NCBI RefSeq assembly: GCF_014472395.1
Contig: NZ_JACSZW010000004.1
Span: forward strand, 248,001-312,000
DNA: 64,000 nucleotides
Reading direction: 5' to 3'
Source: Pedobacter sp. N36a
Lineage (GTDB): Bacteria > Bacteroidota > Bacteroidia > Sphingobacteriales > Sphingobacteriaceae
Part shown: positions 16,392 to 24,839 of the stretch, in pieces
How positions within the stretch are numbered: position 1 is the stretch's first letter
How the letters are laid out: each line of letters opens with the position of its first letter
Position numbers and translations under genes: made by a program
The notes under the pieces: model-generated
What the model saw: only the letters and a program-made list of their open reading frames with translations
The model's database searches: none
What the model was told of the DNA's origin: nothing

Positions 16392-16934
16392 TTAAAGTTT
16401 AGCAATCACAAAATCATTTAGGTTCAATTTAGAAATATCATTTTTAACCAGCGCATGTTCTTTTGAAGAACCACTCAATTTCAGGTCAGAATAACCGCTG
16501 ATGTCAGTATAAAGACTGCCTACTTTCGCATTTACATTTGCTTTAGCGTCATCTTTTAAGAAGATCTGAAGAACAGCAAGGTCAAAATTACCACGAGTTC
16601 TAACGGTGGCAGTGTTTGCTGCATCAATTCTTTGCAGGTCTTTTACATTTACATAGATCGTGCTGTTGTCAGTAGAGTTGATGTATAAAGTGTATCCTTT
16701 TTGTACTACACTTGTACCTTCTTCTGAGTTGGCATCATAACTATTGATGTCTTCTCTATTTCCTTGTACTAATACCACATTTGCGTTTCCAGTCACCACT
16801 ATTTTATTAAATTTTACAGCAGCGGCAACAGTGCTGAGTGGTGCTTTCTCTTTTGCAAACGTTGTGAACGCTGAAGAAGTTAAAACGATAGCTGTTAAAG
16901 AAGTTGCGATTAGAGTTTTGATGGCAGTTTTCAT
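16392..16934 (-). CDS. Exported GIN-domain (DUF2807-like) protein
   Basis: 180-aa protein with a signal peptide (KTAIKTLIATSLTAIVLTSSAFTTFA region) followed by a repetitive beta-rich domain. Phrases such as FNKIVVTGNANVVLVQGNRED, the alternating short strands, and the LYTDISGYSDLKLSGSS pattern resemble the auto-transporter adhesin head (GIN) domain widespread in Bacteroidota. The domain is expected to form a right-handed beta-helix in the periplasm or on the surface. Function unknown. It is divergent from lutB with a 240-bp shared upstream region rich in inverted repeats. Confidence 0.7.
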   Translation of the reverse strand: MKTAIKTLIATSLTAIVLTSSAFTTFAKEKAPLSTVAAAVKFNKIVVTGNANVVLVQGNREDINSYDANSEEGTSVVQKGYTLYINSTDNSTIYVNVKDLQRIDAANTATVRTRGNFDLAVLQIFLKDDAKANVNAKVGSLYTDISGYSDLKLSGSSKEHALVKNDISKLNLNDFVIAKL

Positions 16935-16997
16935 ATCTTTTAATTTTTAAGTTTTAATTTTTTAAGGTTGTTTTGTAGATAAGACGTCGCCAAATCA

Positions 16998-17007
16998 GAA
17001 ACGTTTC
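16998..17007. promoter_or_regulatory. Short palindrome in the GIN-lutB region
   Basis: GAAACGTTTC, a perfect 10-bp palindrome, 64 bp upstream of the GIN-domain start. It is a possible binding site and nothing more can be said from sequence. Confidence 0.25.
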
Positions 17008-17046
17008 AGCGATTTTCGGTGCTTTAGACCATAGCAGTGTACCTCT

Positions 17047-17096
17047 CGACGAAACGCCCGAACTTCTCGACCAATCGACGAAAATATTTCGTCGAT
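17047..17096. promoter_or_regulatory. Candidate operator cluster upstream of lutB
   Basis: ATCGACGAAA (17074-17083), 3-nt spacer, TTTCGTCGAT (17087-17096): a perfect 23-bp inverted repeat. A further direct copy of the half-site core CGACGAAA lies at 17047-17054, 29 bp before the first half of the palindrome, and TCTCGAC occurs twice nearby (17044 and 17065). The palindrome ends 65 bp before the lutB -7 element. Spacing and symmetry suit a dimeric regulator such as LacI or GntR types. Confidence 0.55.
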
Positions 17097-17160
17097 ACTC
17101 CTCTTCCTTTCCTTATATTGTAATTTCAGGGCAGGAATCCATTTCAAGCCTAATTATTTT

Positions 17161-17168
17161 TATATTTG
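17161..17168 (+). promoter_or_regulatory. Candidate -7 element for lutB
   Basis: TATATTTG, an exact TAnnTTTG match, ends 6 nt before the ATG at 17175. In-frame TTG (17166) and ATG (17169) codons would lie in or right beside the element, upstream of the expected RNA start. Confidence 0.6.
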
Positions 17169-17174
17169 ATGACG

Positions 17175-18563
17175 ATGAAGATATCTGATGAATTTTTGGT
17201 TAAGGCCGATGAAAAAGCCTTTGATTTAGGGCATCGCAAGACAATTAATCATAATATTGGCAAGTATAATGTTGCGGTAGAGCGGGGTGTGTCGAGGTTC
17301 GAGAATTTAGAAAACTCGAAGAAGAAAGCGCATGTGATTAAATGGAGGGTGATGGAGAACCTGGATAAGTTTCTTCCTGAATTTGAAACCAATTTTCAAC
17401 GTAGAGGCGGGAAAGTAATCTGGGCAAATGATGTAGAAGAGGCACAGAGAGAGATCTTAAACATCATCCGGAAAAGTGGCGGTAAAACGGTTATCAAGTC
17501 TAAATCGATGACCACCGAAGAAATCCACCTCAATGATTTCTTGGAGAAAAACAACATTGAATCCTTAGAGAGCGACCTTGGCGAATATATTGTTCAGCTG
17601 CTAGGCCAGGCTCCATACCATATTGTTACCCCTGCAATGCACCTCAGCAAAGAGGAAATTGCAAAGCTGTTCCATGATAAATTTGGAACACCACTAGATG
17701 CCACACCACAGCAGCTGACTCAAAAAGCCAGAGAATTGCTGAGGGAAAAATACCTGAGAGCAGACATCGGCATCTCCGGAGGAAACTTCTTAATTGCCGA
17801 TACCGGCAGCATCGCCCTGACAGAAAATGAGGGAAATGCGCGGTTATGTACTACTTTTCCTAAAATCCATATTGCTATTGTAGGAATAGAAAAGGTGGTG
17901 CCTTCTATGGCCGACCTGGATTTATTCTGGCCATTGCTTTCTAGTCATGGAACCGGACAAAACCTAACCGTTTACAATACGATATTGAGCGGCCCCAGAC
18001 AGGCGCACGAAACAGATGGTCCGGAAGAGATGTATGTGGTATTGCTCGACAATGGCAGGACCAATTTACTGGCACAAAAAGAACAGCGTCAGGCCTTATA
18101 TTGCATCCGTTGCGGTGCTTGTTTAAACGCTTGTCCGGTGTATAAAAATATTGGCGGACACACTTATAATACCACTTACAGTGGCCCGATCGGCTCTATC
18201 ATCACCCCTCATTTACAGGGCATGAAGGAGTTCAAACACCTGAGCAATGCTTCCAGTTTATGCGGCAAATGTACCGAGGTTTGCCCAGTAAAGATTGATG
18301 TTCATAAGATGTTATTGCTGAATAGAAGAGATGCAGTAGCCGACAACCAAAATACTAAAGTAGAGGAAATCGGTTGGAATGCCTTTACTACTACCATGCA
18401 AAAAAGGTCAAGAATGGACATGCTGGGTGGAAAAATGAAAAACTTCTTCCTCAAGTTTTTCTTCAAGAAGACCTGGGGCAAATACCGGAGTATGCCGGAA
18501 GTTGCACCGAAATCTTTTGCAAAGCTTTATGAGGAAAAAAAGAAAGCAAACAAAAACCCTTAA
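17175..18563 (+). CDS. lutB: L-lactate utilisation iron-sulfur protein LutB
   Basis: Iron-sulfur subunit of the LutABC L-lactate oxidation complex, about 462 aa. The LUD domain covers about residues 60-300 (ISGGNFLIADTGSIALTENEGNARL is characteristic). Two 4Fe-4S motifs follow, CIRCGACLNACPVY and CGKCTEVCPVKID, and then the C-terminal helical region. Starts at 17166, 17169 and 17175 are in frame; 17175 fits the promoter. lutA and lutC are not adjacent: the next gene, 3 bp downstream, encodes a 2-oxoacid dehydrogenase E1, so lactate oxidation to pyruvate may be coupled to 2-oxoacid oxidation. Confidence 0.9.
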   Translation: MKISDEFLVKADEKAFDLGHRKTINHNIGKYNVAVERGVSRFENLENSKKKAHVIKWRVMENLDKFLPEFETNFQRRGGKVIWANDVEEAQREILNIIRKSGGKTVIKSKSMTTEEIHLNDFLEKNNIESLESDLGEYIVQLLGQAPYHIVTPAMHLSKEEIAKLFHDKFGTPLDATPQQLTQKARELLREKYLRADIGISGGNFLIADTGSIALTENEGNARLCTTFPKIHIAIVGIEKVVPSMADLDLFWPLLSSHGTGQNLTVYNTILSGPRQAHETDGPEEMYVVLLDNGRTNLLAQKEQRQALYCIRCGACLNACPVYKNIGGHTYNTTYSGPIGSIITPHLQGMKEFKHLSNASSLCGKCTEVCPVKIDVHKMLLLNRRDAVADNQNTKVEEIGWNAFTTTMQKRSRMDMLGGKMKNFFLKFFFKKTWGKYRSMPEVAPKSFAKLYEEKKKANKNP

Positions 18564-18566
18564 AAT

Positions 18567-20549
18567 ATGCAGTTCGACAGAAAAGATAAGAACGATGCGG
18601 TATTACTAAATTTATATACGCAATTGCTCTACCCAAGAATGGTAGAGGAAAAAATGCTTATCCTATTACGTCAAGGCAGAATTGGCAAGTGGTTTTCCGG
18701 CATCGGTCAGGAGGCCATTGCCATTGGCAGTACACTGGCCATGGAGGAATCCGAGTATATCCTCCCTATGCACAGAAACCTGGGGGTATTTACCGCACGT
18801 AATATCCCTTTGAAGAAACTGATGGCACAATGGCAGGGAAAACTAAACGGCTTTACCAAAGGTCGGGATCGCTCCTTCCATTTCGGTACTCAGGACTATA
18901 GAATTATCGGCATGATTTCCCATCTGGGGCCTCAAATGGCCGTTGCAGATGGCATTGCTCTCGCAGATCTGATCAACGGTCAGGAAAAATCGACCCTTGT
19001 ATTTACCGGGGAAGGTGCCACCAGTGAAGGTGATTTCCACGAAGCCATCAACGTAGCCGCCGTATGGAATCTTCCAGTAATCTTTCTCATAGAAAACAAT
19101 GGATACGGCCTTTCTACTCCTACCAGCGAACAATATAAATGTAAAAATCTGGTAGATCGGGCAGCAGGTTATGGTATTGAAGGTTTTCAAATCGATGGCA
19201 ATAACGTGTTGGAAGTCTATGATACACTGGCTGAAATCGCCTCAAGAATCCGTAAAGACCCAAAACCTGTGTTGGTAGAGTGTTTAACTTTCAGAATGAG
19301 GGGTCATGAAGAAGCCTCAGGCACAAAATACGTTCCACAGGAACTAATGGATGCCTGGGCGGAAAAAGACCCGGTAGCAAGCTTTGAACGCTATCTATTA
19401 GCAGAAAACGTGCTGACTACCTCGCTGATCACCGAAATTAAAGCAGATTTTAAAGCTGGTATTGAGTATGAAATAGAGGCGGCATTTCAGGAGGAAGAAC
19501 CAGCAGCAAATGCTGAGGCTGAACTCGAAGATATGTATGCTCCTTATCCTTTTGAATCTATCATCCCCGCAAAAGATACTCCTTTATTAGAAATGCGTTA
19601 CCTGGACGCAATTACCGACGCCCTGAAAATTGGAATGTCTAAACACGATAACCTGGTATTGATGGGTCAGGATATTGCCGAATATGGGGGTGCTTTTAAA
19701 ATTACAGAGGGCTTTGTTGGTCTTTTCGGAAAGGCAAGGGTGCGAAATACCCCCATCTGCGAATCCGCAATTGTAGGCACCGCACTGGGTCTTTCTATCA
19801 ATGGTTATAAAGCAGTAGTGGAAATGCAGTTCGCCGACTTCGTGACCTGCGGTTTCAATCAAATTGTAAACAACCTGGCTAAAACCCATTACAGATGGGG
19901 AGAAAAAGCAGATGTGGTAGTCAGGATGCCTACAGGCGCCGGAACCGGAGCTGGTCCTTTTCACTCCCAAAGTAATGAAGCCTGGTTTACAAAAACACCT
20001 GGACTAAAAATCGTCTATCCGGCCTTCCCTGCTGATGCCAAAGGACTATTGCTGGCGGCCATTGATGATCCGAATCCAGTGTTATTTTTTGAACATAAAT
20101 ACCTGTACAGGAGTTTAACCGGAATAGTTCCGCAAGGGGAGTATAACCTGGAAATCGGCAAAGCCAATGTATTACAGGAAGGGACACAATTGAGCATCAT
20201 CACCTACGGTCTTGGTGTACACTGGGCGCTCTCCTATATCGCAGAACATCCAGACTTAAGCATCACACTCGTTGATTTACGCAGTTTGCAGCCCTGGGAT
20301 AAAAACGCAGTAACCGCAGCAGTAAAGCAAACCGGCAGGGTATTGATCCTACATGAAGATACCTTAAGCAGTGGATTCGGAGGAGAATTGGCGGCATGGA
20401 TCGGCGAACATTGTTTTAGCAATCTGGATGCACCAGTAATGCGTTGCGCCAGTGCAGATACGGCTATTCCAATGAATAGGGTATTGGAAGAAGATTTCCT
20501 TGCGAAAAGCAGGTTACCCGATATGATTGATAAGCTGCTGGCTTACTAA
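18567..20549 (+). CDS. 2-oxoacid dehydrogenase E1, alpha and beta subunits fused
   Basis: 660-aa thiamine-diphosphate enzyme that decarboxylates a 2-oxoacid and passes the acyl group to lipoyl-E2. The alpha part (about 1-300) holds the ThDP motif beginning GEG at 148-150 and ending NN at 177-178. A Glu/Ala-rich linker (about 305-335) leads to the beta part (340-660), with the conserved LMGQDIAEYGGAFK and FVTCGFNQIVNN regions. Fused alpha-beta E1 proteins are common in Bacteroidota and are usually annotated as branched-chain or pyruvate E1. The substrate is not clear from sequence. It directly follows lutB and no E2 or E3 gene is nearby. Confidence 0.9.
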   Translation: MQFDRKDKNDAVLLNLYTQLLYPRMVEEKMLILLRQGRIGKWFSGIGQEAIAIGSTLAMEESEYILPMHRNLGVFTARNIPLKKLMAQWQGKLNGFTKGRDRSFHFGTQDYRIIGMISHLGPQMAVADGIALADLINGQEKSTLVFTGEGATSEGDFHEAINVAAVWNLPVIFLIENNGYGLSTPTSEQYKCKNLVDRAAGYGIEGFQIDGNNVLEVYDTLAEIASRIRKDPKPVLVECLTFRMRGHEEASGTKYVPQELMDAWAEKDPVASFERYLLAENVLTTSLITEIKADFKAGIEYEIEAAFQEEEPAANAEAELEDMYAPYPFESIIPAKDTPLLEMRYLDAITDALKIGMSKHDNLVLMGQDIAEYGGAFKITEGFVGLFGKARVRNTPICESAIVGTALGLSINGYKAVVEMQFADFVTCGFNQIVNNLAKTHYRWGEKADVVVRMPTGAGTGAGPFHSQSNEAWFTKTPGLKIVYPAFPADAKGLLLAAIDDPNPVLFFEHKYLYRSLTGIVPQGEYNLEIGKANVLQEGTQLSIITYGLGVHWALSYIAEHPDLSITLVDLRSLQPWDKNAVTAAVKQTGRVLILHEDTLSSGFGGELAAWIGEHCFSNLDAPVMRCASADTAIPMNRVLEEDFLAKSRLPDMIDKLLAY

Positions 20550-20788
20550 GCGGTCATTCCTCTTATAAAGGTTCCTAAGTATACAGCTCTCCTATTTTTA
20601 AAAACTCAAAGCGCCAACTGTTTTACAACTAAAGATGCCAGGTTAGCAGTATACATCTTTTTACTAGAATAAGCGCTAATTTTCTAGTAAAGATCAATTA
20701 ATGACTTATCTGAGAAATATTTCGACGACACAAAGCTTCTTATGGCACGATAATCGCATTTTAATTCCTGAACTATTTAAGGAATACT

Positions 20789-21598
20789 ATGAAGCACGCT
20801 TATCTATCATTTATCTTCCCTCTGACCTTAGCCATATCCGGTTGTAATCAACAGCCCAAACACCCCCAGGCAGACCTGATCAATCAGAGTTCTCCAGCAG
20901 CAATGACCGATGCGTCCATTCTTCGTTATGCCGATTCTATTCAGTCGAACCTCAGCAGTCTAGAGAGACAAAGCAGCCTTATCTTTCAACAGGGAGAACA
21001 ATCAATGTATGTAGAAAAGTACAGCGCGAACGGGAAACCGGTATTATATGAGGAAAACGAAGACAATAAGCTGATCAGCAACCGCAGCAAAAGATATTTT
21101 CTTAAAAACGACACTTTGATCCTTGTTCAGGAAAGCATTAAAGCCAATAATGGGCTAACAGAAACCCGTAATTTTTTCAGGAACAACATTTCTTTTAAAA
21201 AGGAACAGCGTACTGCGGCTAACACTGCAACCTTGAAAAAACAACCATTTTTATCTGTTAAATCCGCGACAAGTACAGTTCAAACTGCAGAAGATGAGGC
21301 ACAACAGCTCAAAAAACTAGAAGATGCCATTGGTCAAAAGGGAGAGTTTTCGATGTATTTTGAGCAATTTATAGACATTCCTGAGGAAAGTATTATACAG
21401 CTGAAAGGCAGCGGCCAGAATGGTTATACTGCAAATGTGATGGTAAGAACGCCTGATGCACTAATTGACAGCTTGCAACGTCAACCTACAATATTCAAGA
21501 ATGAAAAGTTGAATTTTAAATGGGAAATTGCCAATAAAGAAGCAGTTTATGTACCTGTTGGCGCCAGCATCACTTCCGCTAAGGGATTAAACAAATAG
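20789..21598 (+). CDS. Putative lipoprotein, unknown function
   Basis: 269 aa with a lipoprotein signal sequence (MKHAYLSFIFPLTLAISGC, lipobox ISGC). The rest is polar, with Gln/Ser-rich segments; a repeated theme, EQSMYVEKY and EFSMYFEQF, hints at two related beta domains. I do not recognise the family. The 240 bp upstream show no clear promoter, only a small ATTCCT/AGGAAT inverted repeat just before the ATG. Its last 52 bp overlap, on the opposite strand, the 3' end of the sprT-like gene. Confidence 0.7.
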   Translation: MKHAYLSFIFPLTLAISGCNQQPKHPQADLINQSSPAAMTDASILRYADSIQSNLSSLERQSSLIFQQGEQSMYVEKYSANGKPVLYEENEDNKLISNRSKRYFLKNDTLILVQESIKANNGLTETRNFFRNNISFKKEQRTAANTATLKKQPFLSVKSATSTVQTAEDEAQQLKKLEDAIGQKGEFSMYFEQFIDIPEESIIQLKGSGQNGYTANVMVRTPDALIDSLQRQPTIFKNEKLNFKWEIANKEAVYVPVGASITSAKGLNK

Positions 21599-22161
21599 AC
21601 ATTTCCGTTGTCCAGACAAAGGCAGCGGTATCTTTTCCTAAGCTTCTCCCCTTTTTTAAATTGTCTGCCATCTTTGATGGTAAACACTGCGTCTAAAGGC
21701 AGTTCTTCCAATCGGGAAGCATCCTTTAATACATCATGTTTTTTAAGCGCACGCGAGAGTTTTAAATCTGTGCAGCTAGCTGCAGAAGGGTTGTGCAGGT
21801 AGCTGACAATCGCCATTTCTACATCCTGAGGGAAGATTTTCTGCTCAATAAAGGGCGTCATCATGCGCTTAAAATTGTGCTTCCATTCTCCGCCATGCGG
21901 CTTTACCTTATTCTTATGGTCGTTCCAAGTGAGCAAATGTGCAAATTCATGAACGGTAGTCACCAGAAAGGCATAGGGATTCAAGTCGTTATTCACGGAT
22001 ATCTTATGCCCCAACCCTTGATAGGGATGACGGTAATCACCCAATTTCGTCACCCGGTTTTTAGATATTTTAAACTCACATTGAAAATAATCTATCCACT
22101 TCGCAATGATCGGTGCAGCTGCCTGGGGCATGTACTGCGCTAAGATCTCCTCCTTTTTCAC
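21547..22161 (-). CDS. SprT-like zinc metalloprotease domain protein
   Basis: 204-aa protein of the SprT/Spartan fold. The zinc site is HEFAH (TTVHEFAHLL) with a third ligand expected in PHGGEWKHNF, and a short Cys pair occurs in RYRCLCL near the C-terminus. The open frame begins with GTG at 22161; an ATG ten codons in (22131) is the alternative. It starts 18 bp after the feoB stop and may be cotranscribed with feoAB. Its C-terminus overlaps the convergent lipoprotein gene by 52 bp. The substrate is unknown. Confidence 0.85.
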   Translation of the reverse strand: MKKEEILAQYMPQAAAPIIAKWIDYFQCEFKISKNRVTKLGDYRHPYQGLGHKISVNNDLNPYAFLVTTVHEFAHLLTWNDHKNKVKPHGGEWKHNFKRMMTPFIEQKIFPQDVEMAIVSYLHNPSAASCTDLKLSRALKKHDVLKDASRLEELPLDAVFTIKDGRQFKKGEKLRKRYRCLCLDNGNVYLFNPLAEVMLAPTGT

Positions 22162-22179
22162 CTCCCCAAGATAAGTAAA

Positions 22180-24297
22180 TTACTTCAAAAGCTGATAGGC
22201 GATCAAACTGGCGATATAGGCCATTGCGGTCATATAGGTCAGCTGAATTACAGGCCATTTCCAGGACTTCGTCTCTCTGAATACTACTGCCACCGTACTC
22301 ATACATTGCATGGCAAAGGCATAAAACAGCATCAGTGAAAATGCCGTTGCAAAAGTAAAGACTGGTAATCCCGTATCCGGATTTACAGCTGCTCTCATTT
22401 TATCACGAATCGTACCTACAGCTTCATCACCACCATCCACACTATAAATAGTAGCCATGGTACCTACAAAAGCTTCTCTCGCTGCAAATGAAGTGATCAA
22501 AGCAATCCCAATCTTCCAATCGAAACCTAATGGCTTGATCGCTGGTTCTATCGCATGACCTAATATACCTGCATAAGAGTTTTCCAGCTTCTCCGCCGAC
22601 TTATCTCTCTCCAGCGTAGAAATCTGTACACTATCTTTTTGAGCCTCTATGGCGTCATATTTCTTGTCAATTTCAGCAAAGCGATCCGAAGGACCGTAAG
22701 AGGCCATCACCCATAAGATGATGGAGATCGCGATAATCACCTTACCCGCTTCGAAGACGAAAGTTTTAGACTTCTCATACATTGTGTACAATACGTTACT
22801 CCAGCGTGGCATTCTATATACCGGCAACTCCATGATGAAGTAAGATTTCTCTTTCGCTTTGATGATAAATTTCATCACAAAAGCAACCAATATTGCCGCT
22901 ATGATACTGATCAGGTACATCCCCATTAAGGTTAAACCTTGCAGGTTAATGAAGCCCCAGACCATCTTTTCCGGAACAACAAGGCCAATTAATAAGGTAT
23001 ACACTGGTAATCTTGCCGAGCAGCTCACCAAAGGAGCCACCATAATGGTGATGATCCTATCTTTCCAGCTTTCGATATTTCTGGCACTCATGATGGAAGG
23101 TACCGCACAAGCCAGACTACCAATCATGGGTACAACAGATTTACCGCTGAGTCCGAATTTCCTCATGATTTTATCCATCATAAAAGTCACCCTTGACATG
23201 TATCCGGTATCCTCCAATATGGAGATGAAAGCAAAGAGAATCGCGATTTGCGGGATAAAGACGATCACGCCTCCCAGACCTGCCAGGACCCCATCAAGTA
23301 ATAGGTTTGTTAATATGCCATCCGGCAAATACTCATGACCGAGTTCTGTCAGCTTCATAAACCCAGCCTCAATCATCTCCATCGGATATGCAGACCAGGA
23401 GAAAATAGAGTTAAAGATGAAGAACAGAATCCCAATAAAAATCAGAAATCCCCAGAATTTGTTGGTCAGTACTGCATCTATTTTATCATTGAATGCAAAC
23501 TTCTTAGCCGCACCGGTATCCTGAATTACACCAGAAAGTACCGTTCCTAAATGACGGTAACGGGCAATGGTTTCTGCAGTCTGCAGTTCTGAGGTTTCAA
23601 AGGCATGAGCTCTTTTAATCTTTGCAAATCCCGCATGATCTTCTTCAGAGAACAGGTCTAAATGCTGATGCTGATGTAAAACCTGCAACGCATAATAGTC
23701 GTTGTCTGTTTTTAATTTAGCTTTCGCCTCGGAAATTGCTTCCGGAGCTAAGGCTAATATATCTGCACCTTTTGCCTGAGTGGCAATTTTGGTGGTGTTT
23801 TCTATCGCTTGTTTTAATTCTTTTAAACCAGTTTTGCTTCTCGCCGAGATGGCCACCACCTGTATACCCAATCTTTCCGCAAGCAAATTGACATTGACGT
23901 CAATTCCTTCCTTCTGGGCCATATCAGTCATGTTCAGCGCCAATACCATCGGTACCTCTAGATCCGCAACCTGAGAATACAGCAATAAGTTTCTTCTTAG
24001 ATTAGTCGCATCAGCCACTAAAACCACTACATCCGGATAACTCGAATTGGTTTTATCCGCCAATACCTGGAACACGATACTTTCATCCTTACTCTTCGGA
24101 TATAAGCTATACGTTCCTGGAAGGTCAATGATTGCTGCAACCTTGCCATCTGCAAACTTACAATGCCCCACTTTCTTGTCGACGGTGATACCCGGAAAAT
24201 TACCGATCTTTTGATTTAAACCTGTCAGCAGGTTAAAAAGAGTAGACTTGCCTGTATTGGGATTCCCAACCAGCGCTATTTTCAAATCCTTAGCCAA
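22180..24297 (-). CDS. feoB: Ferrous iron transport protein B
   Basis: Inner-membrane Fe(II) transporter of 705 aa with an N-terminal G domain. Motifs: G1 GNPNTGKST (about 11-19), G3 DLPGTYSLYP, G4 NMTD (about 122-125) and a GDI-like helical part to about residue 270. The membrane region follows with the two Gate segments, including the conserved Cys in PLVSCSARLPVYTLL. A charged insertion occurs around 555-590. It starts 7 bp after feoA; the pair forms the standard Feo system. Confidence 0.95.
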   Translation of the reverse strand: MAKDLKIALVGNPNTGKSTLFNLLTGLNQKIGNFPGITVDKKVGHCKFADGKVAAIIDLPGTYSLYPKSKDESIVFQVLADKTNSSYPDVVVLVADATNLRRNLLLYSQVADLEVPMVLALNMTDMAQKEGIDVNVNLLAERLGIQVVAISARSKTGLKELKQAIENTTKIATQAKGADILALAPEAISEAKAKLKTDNDYYALQVLHQHQHLDLFSEEDHAGFAKIKRAHAFETSELQTAETIARYRHLGTVLSGVIQDTGAAKKFAFNDKIDAVLTNKFWGFLIFIGILFFIFNSIFSWSAYPMEMIEAGFMKLTELGHEYLPDGILTNLLLDGVLAGLGGVIVFIPQIAILFAFISILEDTGYMSRVTFMMDKIMRKFGLSGKSVVPMIGSLACAVPSIMSARNIESWKDRIITIMVAPLVSCSARLPVYTLLIGLVVPEKMVWGFINLQGLTLMGMYLISIIAAILVAFVMKFIIKAKEKSYFIMELPVYRMPRWSNVLYTMYEKSKTFVFEAGKVIIAISIILWVMASYGPSDRFAEIDKKYDAIEAQKDSVQISTLERDKSAEKLENSYAGILGHAIEPAIKPLGFDWKIGIALITSFAAREAFVGTMATIYSVDGGDEAVGTIRDKMRAAVNPDTGLPVFTFATAFSLMLFYAFAMQCMSTVAVVFRETKSWKWPVIQLTYMTAMAYIASLIAYQLLK

Positions 24298-24304
24298 TAT
24301 AGTA

Positions 24305-24520
24305 TTACTGAATTATGATAACAGATGCTTCGTTCTTACGCAAACAAAGTTGATAGCCGGCCACACGGATAGCGATTGGATCACCAAGTGGAGCAAATCT
24401 TTCTACCTCAACAACCTCCCCTGGCAAGCAGCCCATCTCCATTAGTTTTACAGACATTTCAAGATCTGTGAACTCAACTATAGTACCTCTTTCTCCTGGA
24501 TTCAATTGTGATAGCTTCAT
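24305..24520 (-). CDS. feoA: Ferrous iron transport protein A
   Basis: 71-aa SH3-like cytosolic partner of FeoB. It shows LSQLNPGERGTIVEF at the start, MEMGCLPGEVVEV in the middle and DPIAIRVAGYQLCLRKNEA at the end, all family features. First gene of feoA-feoB(-sprT). I see no clear Fur box or TAnnTTTG in the 178 bp upstream. Confidence 0.93.
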   Translation of the reverse strand: MKLSQLNPGERGTIVEFTDLEMSVKLMEMGCLPGEVVEVERFAPLGDPIAIRVAGYQLCLRKNEASVIIIQ

Positions 24521-24698
24521 CTTTCTATAGATTATTTATGTTCGGATCGGGCATGATTTCCTTTCCTGAACCTGGCGCAATTTAGCCTTAATTTATAATA
24601 ATTCCAAATACCGGAACGGGAATCAACCTGCTTGTAATCAGGTTTAACAGGATATTACGCGCAATTAAATAATCCTAAGGTCACAGTAGGGTAACTAT
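24521..24698. other. Gap upstream of feoA
   Basis: 178 bp between the small lipoprotein gene and feoA. It must hold the feoA promoter, but I find no good -7 match. One inverted repeat, AACCTG (24625-24630) with CAGGTT (24639-24644), could be an operator for an iron regulator; the evidence is weak. Confidence 0.35.
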
Positions 24699-24839
24699 TT
24701 AGATACCCGCAAGTGTTATTTCGTTTGGATAGCTGTTGTAACTCACCGGAGGGCATTTGCATCCTGGCTTAAAAATACTGCAGCTACTGACCGCTGCAGC
24801 AACAAATAACAGCAATAGACTAAATTTTATTTTTTTCAT
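24699..24839 (-). CDS. Small Cys-rich lipoprotein, unknown function
   Basis: 46 residues beginning MKKIKFSLLLLFVAAAVSSC, with the lipobox VSSC, leaving a mature lipopeptide of about 28 residues containing the Cys-rich segment KPGCKCPP. The open frame continues upstream, but the ATG at 24839 gives a clean lipoprotein signal. It overlaps the end of the vanZ-like gene by 20 bp, suggesting translational coupling. I do not recognise a family; short envelope lipoproteins of this kind are common in Bacteroidota and often left unannotated. Confidence 0.65.
   Translation of the reverse strand: MKKIKFSLLLLFVAAAVSSCSIFKPGCKCPPVSYNSYPNEITLAGI

Noticed and set aside
22859..23338. 159-residue open frame antisense to feoB
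   Set aside because: It mirrors the hydrophobic feoB codons and has no independent support.
24625..24644. AACCTG/CAGGTT as a Fur box for feoA
   Set aside because: It does not resemble the known Fur consensus (GATAATGATAATCATTATC type) and is only 6 bp; kept only as a note in the gap entry.
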